Positions 20,001-27,658 of a stretch of DNA of 64,000 nucleotides are shown in pieces (within the stretch, counting starts at the first letter, position 1; every line of letters starts with the position of its first letter). The notes under the pieces are model-generated. The model saw nothing but the letters and a program-made list of their open reading frames with translations, was not told the origin of the DNA and ran no database searches. The stretch covers positions 1 through 64,000 of the forward strand of contig CANDJC010000002.1 in assembly GCA_947384955.1 (NCBI GenBank). The letters are read 5' to 3'. This DNA is from an uncultured Eubacterium sp. GTDB taxonomy: Bacteria; Bacillota; Clostridia; Lachnospirales; Lachnospiraceae. The translations under genes were made by a program, and so were the position numbers.

Positions 20001-20763
20001 TTGTGACGGTTTTTATCTGCTTGTCAAGTTCTTTATCTGCTTCAATGAGTCTTCTCTGGTTTTCTTCTGTTTTATTATTAGCATACGCATCAGAAGCGGC
20101 ATTTAGTTTATCTAATGACTGTTTTAATGCATCCGTGCTGATCCTGGCATTGCCGTTTTCATCTGTCCACTGCATAGTGCGTGAGATTAACGTTTCTGCT
20201 TTTGACTCATACCCGCCTGTATCAAGCTGCATCCGGATTTTGTTTGCCTGTGCAAGTTCTGTAAATGACGTTTTAAGTGCATTTGCCTGTGACCGCAGTG
20301 TACTCAAATCTGTCACATTGTTTACAGAAGACAGTCTGCCAGTCAAAGAATTAAGGCTGACTTCTGCACCATTTATTTCTGTTTTGAAAGCATCAAATCC
20401 GGCATTGTCTGATGCAAAATTACTGAGGCTGTTTTTCAGCGTTTTAATATCAGCATCCAGTTTATCTGTGTTTATTCTGCTGTTATTAAATTCCCGCTGT
20501 AAAGAATCCGAAATTCCTCTGCCAATATCCCTGCCTGTCCTGTCAATCTGATTCTGGTCAATATTGATATTCGCCAGTGTAATAGGCTGATTAATTACCT
20601 GTTCTAACTGCTTTTTGATTAACTGAATTGATTTTGGATCGATCTCTGCCTGTATCTTTAATCTATTGATCCGGTTCTGAATCCGTTCAATGGATTTATT
20701 GATATTGCCTTTGGACGTTTCTTTATCTAAAATTGCCTGGAGCTGTATTAAAAACTCGTTCAT
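11014..20763 (-). CDS. Giant phage tail tape-measure-like protein with internal NlpC/P60 peptidase
   Basis: 3249 residues, far above the common 700-2000 for tape measures. The N-terminus is coiled coil. The TP901-type tape-measure core lies at about 370-720 (for example YGRTASDYLTGVQEMARSGF). A hydrophobic segment ALNMIVFAAIAKGIQMIVSA occurs near 838. An NlpC/P60 cysteine peptidase sits at about 1739-1868 with Cys in GADCSGFV and His in RHVGIYAG. The next 1000 residues are coiled-coil repeats. The C-terminus has the FSDGGIV...AKPGESVF signature of tape-measure ends. Expected roles are setting tail length, local cell-wall opening and DNA passage. No other tail gene adjoins it, which is odd. 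Confidence 0.9.
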   Translation of the reverse strand: MNEFLIQLQAILDKETSKGNINKSIERIQNRINRLKIQAEIDPKSIQLIKKQLEQVINQPITLANINIDQNQIDRTGRDIGRGISDSLQREFNNSRINTDKLDADIKTLKNSLSNFASDNAGFDAFKTEINGAEVSLNSLTGRLSSVNNVTDLSTLRSQANALKTSFTELAQANKIRMQLDTGGYESKAETLISRTMQWTDENGNARISTDALKQSLDKLNAASDAYANNKTEENQRRLIEADKELDKQIKTVTNSVRKMNAELAKDTAVSSLHNKIQAFYDNNSAAHGRWGAQLKQMLAETASGAELTIQRVREIEQSFNGVAAAARQAGKVGKSWFQSLKESAKVFSAWTSPAAVIMKSVSDVKQAVSEMKELDNTLTEISKTSGTAGDELKELGMSAYDSASRYGRTASDYLTGVQEMARSGFYGNKGTAMAEQSLLAQAAGDMSADVANQYILATNAAYKFNGEAEKLNAVLDGQNMVANRNSVALADMAAGMSKAGTVASSYNVSVEDLTGMIGTMEAVTKSGGEEVGNSLKSILINLQNVTSSKITGTLAKANASMTEFVNGAEKLRNPIEIIRDLAETFNKLDEDDPLRAEILTNIGGKYQASKLAALLQNMEMFDKMLADYSEGAGSAMAESEKSANNLTGTLNKLSNTWTELVNTFVNTDGLKGAVNVLNNILQSVTGIVDKLGSLGTIGLGAGLFAGIKNTGIFKSIQSEDDNGVENVRIVTSLQARRIAQEELNASMARQAAQLETDTAALQAYETECAKGAVSTERFAAIMNGASAEAQAYAVQTKGAAGSAQAFTAEQQQMQAGLKAAAGASKAASTAAKAFSTALNMIVFAAIAKGIQMIVSAVDDWIHRVDRANEAMSEAHAAYESSKSELESINSELEEQGKRLDELSAKDKLTYAEKGELENLKEITEELRIQADIKEREFAREQKESANKAADAYKTQFGKSDITDNEIENRLNDAKAGRYIEIASDDNDISGRVAELLLLQEKLEEVRGKLKNTEGMSGSEINSLKEEQQRYIDYADAVKSSLEESVSTLEEQRKSMEDQYKTALQKQEKGETLSSSNKDIVETYEKIEDNIRTIYSYMDSNAWNSMQIDSVFDAEGIEKTKEELVEMAKAGTLDESTIQSCMKLNNALEDSRMVLEDGQTAATALCDEIYALAEAEKEAAENGADAEIPIITSLNEALSQSNGTEDGTWADDIEDYKEKLSSLQSYLEKFRDGSYTPEDLLSLADEFNIIGDTAEERISKVAALMQSETRKAVAIIDNIISAGNLDDATIADLNEYKKLLQDICDIDLNGNINFDLSGNALADVQKLSDGLDQLDKIYADILDKEDFDWSSILNNDGFKEAFSAYTEEYENFINTVSSSPNDINACQDAFNKLTAAYIKGSGVLNEVTETTKAGTIAMLKQMGVSNAAAIVEQALIENEKMLEAQKYAAAQGCDDLRKATYEEINALIAEGKTSEEVLKYLAKLALEKWELNEKKLDTQADCDNLLKLAEYAGATTEQIKNLKNAMADLSTFDYTNPMGSAFSMTFNKAFSALADKLPESFKETKLFQTFAENSGLNAKKSIEDIKDEIRKNLDEQLGIPEFKVDYTGGTTTKDTRERLAKEKEKEDKKKEETAEQFDFIETKLNNLIDTASKAKDKISDLLSFGAKKKQTQKAIEATTKALEAEYKAMKQYAKFAETFSADAAKETIETVTEDVSGAVSDAVSNAVTNISSSAASDVVAEAMKYVGVLDYVWGGQSLTKGADCSGFVQQVYKKLGMDIPRNTTGQYGDSNSVSVSKADLHPGDLVFFQGSLGSPGNPRHVGIYAGNGQFIDSPTTGKKVQITSLSRRSDYIGAKRYAGASSAPVTFAVSNDASSTTTKTYTKVVPGIDSKTLAHYQKLVREGSFDIETITNEKLKNAVKSYQEWYDKMKSCRDKIDELNNDLKELYKTMAQIPIEKRDKNVETLDTRLDILNSKRENISAVIVDPKKYASTKKTLKSSKTGVKKGLKGLRTKAQMKSAGLNDTDIDTIKSQMKKGQTIPAKILDKITDGAFYEQCKQYNDAVYEHSQYAKTMRTAGSSIKKFNTISDQMLSAEKSKTRQFKTAYNTTSKNYGKSLDNVTNKGNKVSKAASAKGTGLSKISVNRIKACIKKREMIPSDIMSELVSGSDLEKACLNYNNAVFENEGLKNELDNARFDLQKQQQAETAARQQNKTEKHQNIADKASAKMERNEALAENADTPKKKNKYLSQNLDLLQTEYKHLIKIAELENDSVKAAKLRAELEKETADIIEQQFQNISDYYSARRDKISDKESLQDVRYENAQVDVKKKNDILNVKTRFASERNAESEQEYTDTAKLFNSNRTDAKKAVNKVEKLSSSDKDKILKLMESKEEIPENLLDKVAKLDPDAYQKLLSYNDSLDWLDKAALNKKISNEELIKAKRENQIQKHQNVADRAQDKMDKNDALSEISTTASEQNKYEKENIKYLNTQYKHLLEIAKLHEDDVEYARLEAELQSKIAEAYKTMFDNVQTEFENKISLISNDISDLDNEIKKVEASGMLVDASYYNHKITMESQTLEKLKEEESSLAEQLKNVKMFSPAWYDCQDSIQSVQNAQADSLSKVKEYKDAINEIADTIQNDIVDAFHDVTDEADLLITLLGDDLSDEDTGALTKDGLAVLSLYVSQMNICKDAAESFHKEIESMQDALDSGTLSFIDANGIQREYASVSELKKAIKDFYSSYRDEIKHVYDYESKIADMVIKKYQAELDYLKELITQKQKALYAEKDLYEYSKNIQKQTDNINSLRKQIAALKGDTSKETESRIQKLQSQLKEAESSLESDEYQRYISDQKDMLDNLYSEYEKLVNDVMKDHDRLLKEGLDLFAQTASDVQDAIKITAEEHGYEITAEMEKITASIEGMGHLDTYLGVGGTVTQSLGDIVAEIHNAYTSLSSGFQKLGDAVQSIGLQGKYDTSDTDKPDEGTSGNVTNNTDVTVNAGSSDFTDNEGLTNGNKVIGSSGSLSSEIGNKFNSALSGTLIGNAAKKALVENLLKHGSNTDYDPKKASSLNKYIYGKYGSALTVGEMSTLSKYLGLNYSPSDLAAENDNHKKYKKRILDVLQLQGFSDGGIVQDLDNAVRKNRDSVIVSAKPGESVFTEKQTRMIQEYVNKGPDLESLRKLTPVLDKMVRMPEIEKNDSRTQNVCFGDVSFNLPNVYSYADFMNEAKTDPKFEKMICCVVDSHMGFGNPMAKRTVRF

Positions 20764-20789
20764 CTATATTAATTCTTCACCTTTCCTGC

Positions 20790-20862
20790 CAATAACCATA
20801 CCGCAGCTTTCAGTTTTTTAATTTCCTGTTTACATCAGCTGAAAACTATGGTATAGTTATTG
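20790..20862. promoter_or_regulatory. Inverted repeat in the tape-measure leader
   Basis: CAATAACCATACCGCAGCTTTCAG-type arms at 20790-20813 and 20839-20862 are inverted complements with four mismatches over 24 bp, separated by 25 nt. They lie 27 bp upstream of the tape-measure start. In RNA they could fold as a hairpin close to the ribosome site; in DNA they could be an operator. Neither role is proven. Confidence 0.5.
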
Positions 20863-21052
20863 ACATATTTAATATTATGTTGTGTTTTTAGCCATTTTTA
20901 AGAAAAAACACAAAAAATGCTGTTTTTTGAGCTGAAAACGTTATTTTTCTTTTATTTTTGGGATTATTTTAGATTTTATTTGATTTTCTGAAATTTTCAG
21001 ATTTTCTGATTTTACCTATAGTTGCTGTTTTTCTTTTTCATTAAGACAATCA

Positions 21053-21277
21053 TTATGATCCGCTGCTTTTAAGATATGCTTCTAACTTTACAAATAAATG
21101 CGGATACAGATTTATCTTTTCATTCTTAAAATTACTGAGCACAGGTGCGCTGATCCCTGTCATTTTTGCAATATACTGCTGTGTTCCTTTTTCCAGTGTC
21201 TGTTTATACAGATCACGTAATTCCTTCTGCTTCTGTATTTCATCCTGTGTGAATTCATGCTTTTCTTTTTTTGCCAT
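21053..21277 (-). CDS. Small HTH DNA-binding protein
   Basis: 74 residues. An N-terminal basic, coiled region (about 1-35) is followed by a helix-turn-helix of XRE flavour, QYIAKMTGISAPVLSNFKNE, and a C-terminal LEAYL helix typical of this fold. AGGAGA lies upstream. It sits between the RNA polymerase and tape-measure genes, so it might regulate tail expression; that is inference. Confidence 0.7.
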   Translation of the reverse strand: MAKKEKHEFTQDEIQKQKELRDLYKQTLEKGTQQYIAKMTGISAPVLSNFKNEKINLYPHLFVKLEAYLKSSGS

Positions 21278-21694
21278 ATACGGCTCTCCTTCCTAACTTT
21301 AGTTTTTATATAAAATATTTTTTTCATAAAAAATCGATACTGCATCCGGCAGGATTTGTGGAGGATACTGCCAGATGACCTGTGAACTGCTGGAATACAC
21401 AGGATTTTTAATCATTAAAATGTTTCGATACTATTTACATGCACCTTAGTGGAATTTTGCACATGTATCCTCCGCCGATGATACGGAGGGAATGCCGGCA
21501 TAAGCTGTGACACCTGTGCCAGCCTGTGATTTTGGTTTTTCTACCCCGTCAAACATCTTTTTTACACCAGCAGTTTTGTTAATCTGCCCTTTTCCACAAT
21601 GGCAGACATCTGCTGGTGTCCGATAGTATGATATTCAATCTGTTTAAATGTTTTGAATATTTTATAATAAACATCAAATGAATGATGTTATTAC
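21278..21694. other. Intergenic region, 417 bp
   Basis: Mostly AT-rich. On the minus strand about 59 codons stay open (about 21458-21634) with a CHCGKGQ-like zinc-knuckle start and the end EDTCAKFH, but there is no usable start codon or ribosome site. It may be a decayed gene. No RNA gene seen. Confidence 0.35.
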
Positions 21695-21880
21695 CTAATA
21701 AAATTTTCTATTCAGGAATTCCCTGATCTTAAGGATTTTTTCATTATCATAGTCAACACGCTTATAAAGCCAGTCTGACAGATACTGCGGTGATATCCCC
21801 AGATATGAAGACAGTGCGCTTTTCCTTAGATGGTATTTTTCCAGGTATGCAACCGCTTCTTTTCTTAATTCTTCCTGCAT
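21695..21880 (-). CDS. Small HTH protein
   Basis: 61 residues with a compact helix-turn-helix (RKSALSSYLGISPQYLSDWL) and a basic C-terminus. GGAGGT lies just upstream of the ATG. It is 120 bp downstream of the RNA polymerase gene on the same strand. Resembles the DNA-binding half of phage XRE regulators; target unknown. Confidence 0.7.
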   Translation of the reverse strand: MQEELRKEAVAYLEKYHLRKSALSSYLGISPQYLSDWLYKRVDYDNEKILKIREFLNRKFY

Positions 21881-21999
21881 TTAACACCTCCGTTCATATG
21901 GCATTATGAAGTTTCACTGCTTCCCTTTCCTGGTATGATTTATGCACATTCCACATGAACTGATTTAAAATCCCTTGATTTTTCAGTGTTTTCTGGCAT

Positions 22000-24900
22000 T
22001 TATGCACAATTATTTTTGACGGAATCTGATACTTTTTCTCTTATTTTATCTTTCGCAATACTTTTCAGTTTCCTGTATGAGATATCTTCTGCCAGTATTT
22101 CATTGCCATCCATATTTATATCATTCATTTTCAATGATAAATGATTATATTTGTCTATGCCTGCATCCAGAATCCCAAGTTCCTGTAATATCCTGACCGC
22201 TTCATTAAAATTTCTTGCATCAATATCCGCCATTTTACATAATGCAGACTTTGTAATACGACTGTTTTTATTACATAAAACTGTAATCATATCTGAATCG
22301 CATTTACGGCATATATAGAGCAGTACCAGAAGAAGCCTCCTGCAGTCTGTACAATGTTCCTGTTTTGCTGGAACTGCTTTCTTTATCCAGCTTATATCTT
22401 CTTTATACAGAGTTACTTTTCTGTCTGCATTCTTATTATTTTCAAATTCCCATATCTGATAATTCTTTTCCCTGTACTTTTGTACATTTTCCAGACTCTT
22501 TCTCGCTTTTGCACCCCGTTTTCGTATTTTATCCATCCCTGTATCACTGTCATGTGAAAAACCGCACCTTGCACGTTCCACAAGTTCATCCCCGAAGCAT
22601 CCCCACAGTATAGACTTGTCGCTATGTTTCTTCATAAATTTTTTATCTGAATAAAATATCACAAGAAGCATATCCAGCAGCTCCGATCCATCAGGCACTA
22701 CAGCAAGAAATTCTGACTTTGCAAGTCCATATAAAGCATCATAATTTCTGTTATTTTCTTTTACCGCTTCGTCTGATTCATCTGTATCCCTGTACCTGTC
22801 ATTGTTAATTTCATAAAGCCATTCCTGCATCTCTTCCAGCTTATCCCTGATTTTTTTATACCTGTGGCTTGTTATATCAGGAATATACGGAAGCAGGTTC
22901 TCCCAGTGGAATTCGTCTTCAGTATGGATGTCCACGTCAAAATTTCCAATACATTTTTCCATGTAATGGCATATACGGTTCATGGTGCAGTCTGTATCAT
23001 CAAATAATTCTGTATCTATATCAGATTCTACAGCAGCACCGATTTTCTTTAATTCCTTTTCCCGGCTCCTTTTCTTCCTTCCTGAACGGAGATATTTCAT
23101 AAAATATGGCTTGCGGTGTTTTTTAAGCAGCTTTATTATTTCTTTTGGTATGCCTGCTTCCTCACCGTGTTTTGCATAATCTATCGTAATGGAACCAACA
23201 ACACTCATAATTTTTATGTAATCCTGAACTTTCCGGCCCTGATCCAGTGACCACAATACAGAAATCGGATTTATCACATTGCCTATGTTATTTTTATATC
23301 CTTTATAATCACAATCCAGTATGGTATCAGTATCACTCACTTTAATCTTTTTCTTCTTTTTTTCGGCATCATACGGATATTCAGTTTTCTCATGATAAAC
23401 TGTATTGGAGAATCCACGTCTGGCTGCTTCACAAATAACCGGACTGTCCACTGTAAGGACATGATCCCCGTCATAATCTGCACTGTTCGCTTTCAATGCA
23501 ATTGTGTTGCCAGATACCCCGACAATAATCCCTGTCTTCTGGTATGCAAACCATTTCTCCATAGCCCCGCTTGTAACAGCCTGTACAGGGGAATGTTCCA
23601 TTGCAATATGCGGCGAACGGATAATATCAACCCATGATGTCCCCTCCAGATGATGATTCCAGTAATTTGAATAAATCTGATTATATTTCAAAAGCCCTGT
23701 GACTTCCAGCCCGAATATATGCTGCATCAGTGCAAACAGGTCTGGTGTAAGTGTCTGGTAATTTCCCCTTACCTCAATTTTGCCAGCATAAGTCCGCTCT
23801 TTTGCAGATTTCAAATCCTGCCTGATTTTCTTTTTTATAAAGTCATCATTGAACAGCGAATGATCATAATACACAGCATGGTAATAATCTGGAAATTCCT
23901 GCCACCGTATGTCACTGTCCTTATCATCTCTTCCGCATATACCCCTGAATTTCATAAAACCTTCCACACTGGAACAAGCATCTGTATAACTTTTTACTGT
24001 TGGAACGCATAATGTTCCAATTTCATTCTTATTCAGGGATAATGTCTGCAACGGCTGGTATGCCATCACAGTTTTATCTTTCAATTCTGAATAAGAAACA
24101 TCAAATTCTGATATATTAAATGTCCGTTTATATCCATGCACTTTCTTATCAAATTCAGTACGCCAGTCCTGTACGGATTTATACAGGTCATAAAATTTGA
24201 ACTGGCTCCTGGTAAGGATACAGTCAATCCTGTCATCAAAAAAATCCCACTCTTTTCCATTAATATCCACGATCTTTCTTACCCTGTATGTATTCGCAAA
24301 TTCCTCTACAGGCATAACATAGAGCTTTCCTTTCAGGCATGGGATACAGCGGAACTGAAAAGATGCCGGAATATAATTCAGATTCAGTTCCCTGCTCCAT
24401 TCTTCAGCTTTTTTAACTGTAACAATGCCTGCGCCATCGAATAAATTTGTTGGTATCCTTTTTACTTTATCATGAAGGACACTGAATTTACGATGTATAT
24501 TCCCCTTTTCATCCCTTGTGTCAATTTCTCTGACAACATCAACTTTTGCTTTCATCCGTATTTCTTTATCATCAACAACAACGATGTTTGGCATAGATAC
24601 CGGAATGCTGTCCGTGGCAGCAAGCCCTATATATGAGTTCCATTTTGACATAAATTTATATTCTGTGTCCCTGTCAAGACCGCACAGCAAAATATCCATT
24701 GCCCTGTCCCATATATTTTGTTCCACAAACATTGCCTTCTGTGTCCTGCTGTGGCTGGATGATACAATGATCCGTTTATATTTTCTGCCGTTATATGTAA
24801 CAATACATTCAGTGTTTTTCATCTGATCTTTATACTTTGTATATGACCGCCCTACTTTTAATGACAGAAGATTTTCAACATAATCCCTGTTTATACTGCT

Positions 24901-25218
24901 CCTTTTTGTCTTTCTTTTTGAAATTTCGTCATCTTTTGAAAGAAATCGGATGATACGGATCAGCTCTGATTCAGCCGTAAGGATCATATGCTTTCTTTTA
25001 TCATGGTTAATTTTACGGTTAACTGCCTTATCAAATTTCTTCTTATCCTTTTCATCCAATCTATCCCTGCTGATGGCATTTCCATCCTGGTCAATAATAT
25101 CTGGAATAAATTCATAAATATTATCTTTATCAAGTTCAGCCATCTTTAGACGGTTAATATACACTAATGGTGCTTTCTCGGGCTTTCTATTTTCTTTCTG
25201 CTTATTTTCTTTATTCAA
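22000..25218 (-). CDS. Single-subunit double-psi beta-barrel RNA polymerase (YonO/eukaryotic-RdRP-like)
   Basis: 1072 residues. The catalytic loop SADYDGDHV (D581, D583, D585) matches the NADFDGD metal-binding motif of cellular RNA polymerase beta-prime and the DxDGD of RdRP/QDE-1 and SPbeta YonO. Other RdRP-lineage signatures occur in the right order: SSSHSR (153-158), LFDGAG (259-264), FRCIPCLKGKLYV with the conserved Lys-Gly (K296-G297), and RSPHIAMEHSP (534-544) just before the catalytic loop. YonO is a DNA-dependent RNA polymerase that transcribes SPbeta late genes, so this protein probably transcribes element genes, plausibly the tape-measure gene immediately downstream. Starts at TTG after GGAGGG. 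The region after 640 has no recognised motif. An RNA-templated activity cannot be excluded. Confidence 0.88.
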   Translation of the reverse strand: MNKENKQKENRKPEKAPLVYINRLKMAELDKDNIYEFIPDIIDQDGNAISRDRLDEKDKKKFDKAVNRKINHDKRKHMILTAESELIRIIRFLSKDDEISKRKTKRSSINRDYVENLLSLKVGRSYTKYKDQMKNTECIVTYNGRKYKRIIVSSSHSRTQKAMFVEQNIWDRAMDILLCGLDRDTEYKFMSKWNSYIGLAATDSIPVSMPNIVVVDDKEIRMKAKVDVVREIDTRDEKGNIHRKFSVLHDKVKRIPTNLFDGAGIVTVKKAEEWSRELNLNYIPASFQFRCIPCLKGKLYVMPVEEFANTYRVRKIVDINGKEWDFFDDRIDCILTRSQFKFYDLYKSVQDWRTEFDKKVHGYKRTFNISEFDVSYSELKDKTVMAYQPLQTLSLNKNEIGTLCVPTVKSYTDACSSVEGFMKFRGICGRDDKDSDIRWQEFPDYYHAVYYDHSLFNDDFIKKKIRQDLKSAKERTYAGKIEVRGNYQTLTPDLFALMQHIFGLEVTGLLKYNQIYSNYWNHHLEGTSWVDIIRSPHIAMEHSPVQAVTSGAMEKWFAYQKTGIIVGVSGNTIALKANSADYDGDHVLTVDSPVICEAARRGFSNTVYHEKTEYPYDAEKKKKKIKVSDTDTILDCDYKGYKNNIGNVINPISVLWSLDQGRKVQDYIKIMSVVGSITIDYAKHGEEAGIPKEIIKLLKKHRKPYFMKYLRSGRKKRSREKELKKIGAAVESDIDTELFDDTDCTMNRICHYMEKCIGNFDVDIHTEDEFHWENLLPYIPDITSHRYKKIRDKLEEMQEWLYEINNDRYRDTDESDEAVKENNRNYDALYGLAKSEFLAVVPDGSELLDMLLVIFYSDKKFMKKHSDKSILWGCFGDELVERARCGFSHDSDTGMDKIRKRGAKARKSLENVQKYREKNYQIWEFENNKNADRKVTLYKEDISWIKKAVPAKQEHCTDCRRLLLVLLYICRKCDSDMITVLCNKNSRITKSALCKMADIDARNFNEAVRILQELGILDAGIDKYNHLSLKMNDINMDGNEILAEDISYRKLKSIAKDKIREKVSDSVKNNCA

Positions 25219-25902
25219 TAATCATCCCTCCACTTTTTAATCCGTAACAGCGATTCAGGCAGTTACACATCTAGCTCACATTGTTCTCTCCAGTTTTATT
25301 ACTCTCCACTATAAATTTTTCCCGTTTTAGTAAACGCTGATTTTCATGTAAATATACTCGATGGGAAATTTCCCCCATAAAAGTGCTGGTGTTAGGTAAC
25401 ATGAATGGGATATAGTAAAAAGCATAAAGAATTAAGTAAAAAAGCATAATAATATAAAAATGGATAAGACATTCGTAATTTCTGCTATAGCATAAATTAC
25501 TCTGTATAAAACTTTTTAATTGCTGATGTATTACTTCTCCAGATTTTTTTCATCTTTATCATTTACCTTATATATAGAATCCATTGTTTAAGTAAACATA
25601 TTTCATCTGATTTTGTAATAATTGATGATATTTATTACCATTCATACAAAATTTACGAGTAGTTTTTCTATACTGATAACGATAGAATATCCATAGCACA
25701 ATCCCTTATCTAAATTCCTTCTCACATGCCATATAAGCGTTCAAATGCACTCACCCTAAATTCCTTGCCTTTCATTACAAAACTCCATATAAGTCAGAAT
25801 AACGCCTTATACAGCCATATTTCCGGCTCCATTATTTGCCGATTGAAAGAGGCATTTCATGGCATGCCAGGGTCAGCACGAAATTCGGACAGACCTTCTG
25901 AA
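25219..25902. other. AT-rich leader upstream of the RNA polymerase gene
   Basis: No convincing gene. Contains short dyads such as TGGGAAATTTCCC near 25363 and runs of A/T. Several very short minus-strand frames (for example 17 codons ending at about 25725) lack ribosome sites. It could hold the promoter and untranslated leader of the RNA polymerase mRNA. Confidence 0.4.
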
Positions 25903-26046
25903 TCATTCCCCATGTCTGTAATTTTTCACCCGCTCTTCATAATTAATAATTTCTGATTCTCCTTTCAGATTATGCAGTCTGATTCTAAATTCATTTAGCT
26001 CATTAATCATAAATATTTCTGATTCTGGAATGTCATCAGAGGCCAT
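25903..26046 (-). CDS. Possible small protein or gene remnant
   Basis: 47 codons (N-terminus MASDDIPESEIF, acidic, helical). The amino-acid pattern looks coding (IFMINELNEFRIRLHNLKGE), but no Shine-Dalgarno precedes the ATG and the frame is open for only a few codons before it. May be the surviving 3' part of a larger gene. Confidence 0.35.
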   Translation of the reverse strand: MASDDIPESEIFMINELNEFRIRLHNLKGESEIINYEERVKNYRHGE

Positions 26047-26279
26047 ATCTGTTTCATAATGCTTCTATTGTTAGATTAGAAAAATTAATATCTGTGATCT
26101 TGTAAATTTTGTCTGCTATGGTTATATACTTTATTTTTGTATGGTTAATTGATTATGCCCTCCAGTTTTACAATTCCACTTTTAACTTCTAATTCCACCA
26201 TTCAATAATTCCTTTCTTTACTCAAAATATTCTTGTTATGGGGTGTCAAAACGCCACCTCATTATGTACTTCACCAAAA

Positions 26280-26351
26280 TCAATAGAATTCACCAGACGA
26301 CAGTTCTTCCAATACAGATACTCTTTCTTCCAAATCATTTTTTGTGTTCAT
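26280..26351 (-). CDS. 23-residue coiled-coil peptide coupled to parB-like gene
   Basis: MNTKNDLEERVSVLEELSSG-type peptide with an L/V heptad. A strong AAAGGAG site lies seven bases before the ATG, and the start is 12 bp past the ParB-like stop, so it would be co-translated. Could instead be a truncated longer gene. Function unknown. Confidence 0.5.
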   Translation of the reverse strand: MNTKNDLEERVSVLEELSSGEFY

Positions 26352-26362
26352 GTTTTTCTCCT

Positions 26363-27574
26363 TTACATTTCAATAATTTCTTTTTCTTCATTAATAGTTT
26401 CTAAAATTCTATCAGCCCATTTCTTCACTGATTTAATACACTTTTCATACTCAATTCTTGTAGCAACAGGTATTTCATTAAAACTTTCTGCCATATAATC
26501 ATATTGAGCCATCTCTTTTACAAAGTTGAGCATTTTTAAAGTGATCTCGCTACAATGAGAAGTAAGTTGATAATTTGTGCTTGCTCCAATTGCTTCATTA
26601 AGCATTTTCTCTTTTTCAATTAAAGTCGATGACATTTTTTCGTTTTCTTTTGTTTTTCTATCAAGCTTTTCTTCCAAATCCTTAATTTTCGTTAATGTTT
26701 CTGGTTTATCTGCTTGAACTTCAACTGTTTTAGTTTTTATTTTTTGTTGAACTAATTCACTAATTCGTTTTTTGTACTTCTGAATCTCTTCGTCCATTTG
26801 TTTTTGAGTATATTTTTTATCAGTTGGTATGGATTCAATAAATTCTTTCTGTTCCATTTCTGAAAGATTTCTCATCAAGGCAAGAGCTGTATCTTTGGTA
26901 ACAATACCTGTATCAATAAGATCTTCTAACTCAGGTATCATTTCTGTGAGTTTTTCATAGTTCTGCATATTCTGGTTTGTTACTTCTAATTTCTTTACAT
27001 GTTCTTCTAATAATTTCTTTTCTTCTTTTATTCTCTGAAACGCTTTGTTGGTGGAAAGTTTACCTTCGTCCCATTCTGCAAAATCTTCTGGGGTTAGAGA
27101 ATCTTTGTTGTCTACAATAAATTTTTCTTTTTCATATTGTTTACCTGAGCCAATGCCTAGTTTTGAAGCAACAACGTCTCTGGTTGTACCCTGTGGAAAT
27201 GTTTCCATAGGGTCTACTTTACCAGCTTTCATTCTCTTTTCAGCCTTTAGACTCTCAATCCGTTCTAAGCGTCTTGCATAGTCTATTCTTTCTGCTTTTG
27301 AGAAGTCCTTGCGTGCTTCATTTTCGGAAATTTCAAGATTGAGCTGGTGTTCAGCATCCTTTACTGCCATAGGCCGTACTTCAATCTGCTGGTACCCAAG
27401 CAGTTTCATGGCACGTATTCTTCTCTCTCCCGTAATTAATTCATATGTATCGGGAGTTATAACGGGAGGATTAATCAGTCCGTTGTCTCTGATATCATCA
27501 GCTAGTTCCTGGATATTTCCAAAATCTTTTCTGATACGGTCTTTAATTTTGATTTTTTCAATTTCTACTAACAT
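26363..27574 (-). CDS. ParB-like DNA-binding protein
   Basis: 403 residues. The N-terminal ParB/sulfiredoxin domain (about 1-85) includes IRDNGLINPPVI, ITGERRIRAMKLLG and LEISENEARKDFS. A central HTH region follows (RDVVASKLGIGSGKQYEKE), then a helical part with MIPELEDLIDTGIVTKDTA and a long coiled coil (about 260-330). Such proteins in phages and ICEs act in partition, as ParB-type CTPases, or as regulators. Related fragments lie at 39222-40040. It is upstream of the RNA polymerase gene on the same strand. Confidence 0.85.
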   Translation of the reverse strand: MLVEIEKIKIKDRIRKDFGNIQELADDIRDNGLINPPVITPDTYELITGERRIRAMKLLGYQQIEVRPMAVKDAEHQLNLEISENEARKDFSKAERIDYARRLERIESLKAEKRMKAGKVDPMETFPQGTTRDVVASKLGIGSGKQYEKEKFIVDNKDSLTPEDFAEWDEGKLSTNKAFQRIKEEKKLLEEHVKKLEVTNQNMQNYEKLTEMIPELEDLIDTGIVTKDTALALMRNLSEMEQKEFIESIPTDKKYTQKQMDEEIQKYKKRISELVQQKIKTKTVEVQADKPETLTKIKDLEEKLDRKTKENEKMSSTLIEKEKMLNEAIGASTNYQLTSHCSEITLKMLNFVKEMAQYDYMAESFNEIPVATRIEYEKCIKSVKKWADRILETINEEKEIIEM

Positions 27575-27658
27575 AAATATATCCTTTCCATAATTTAAAA
27601 TATATTTCCAACAGAATTAAGAAGTCTTATATCCCATTATGTTTTTTGAATGCATGAA

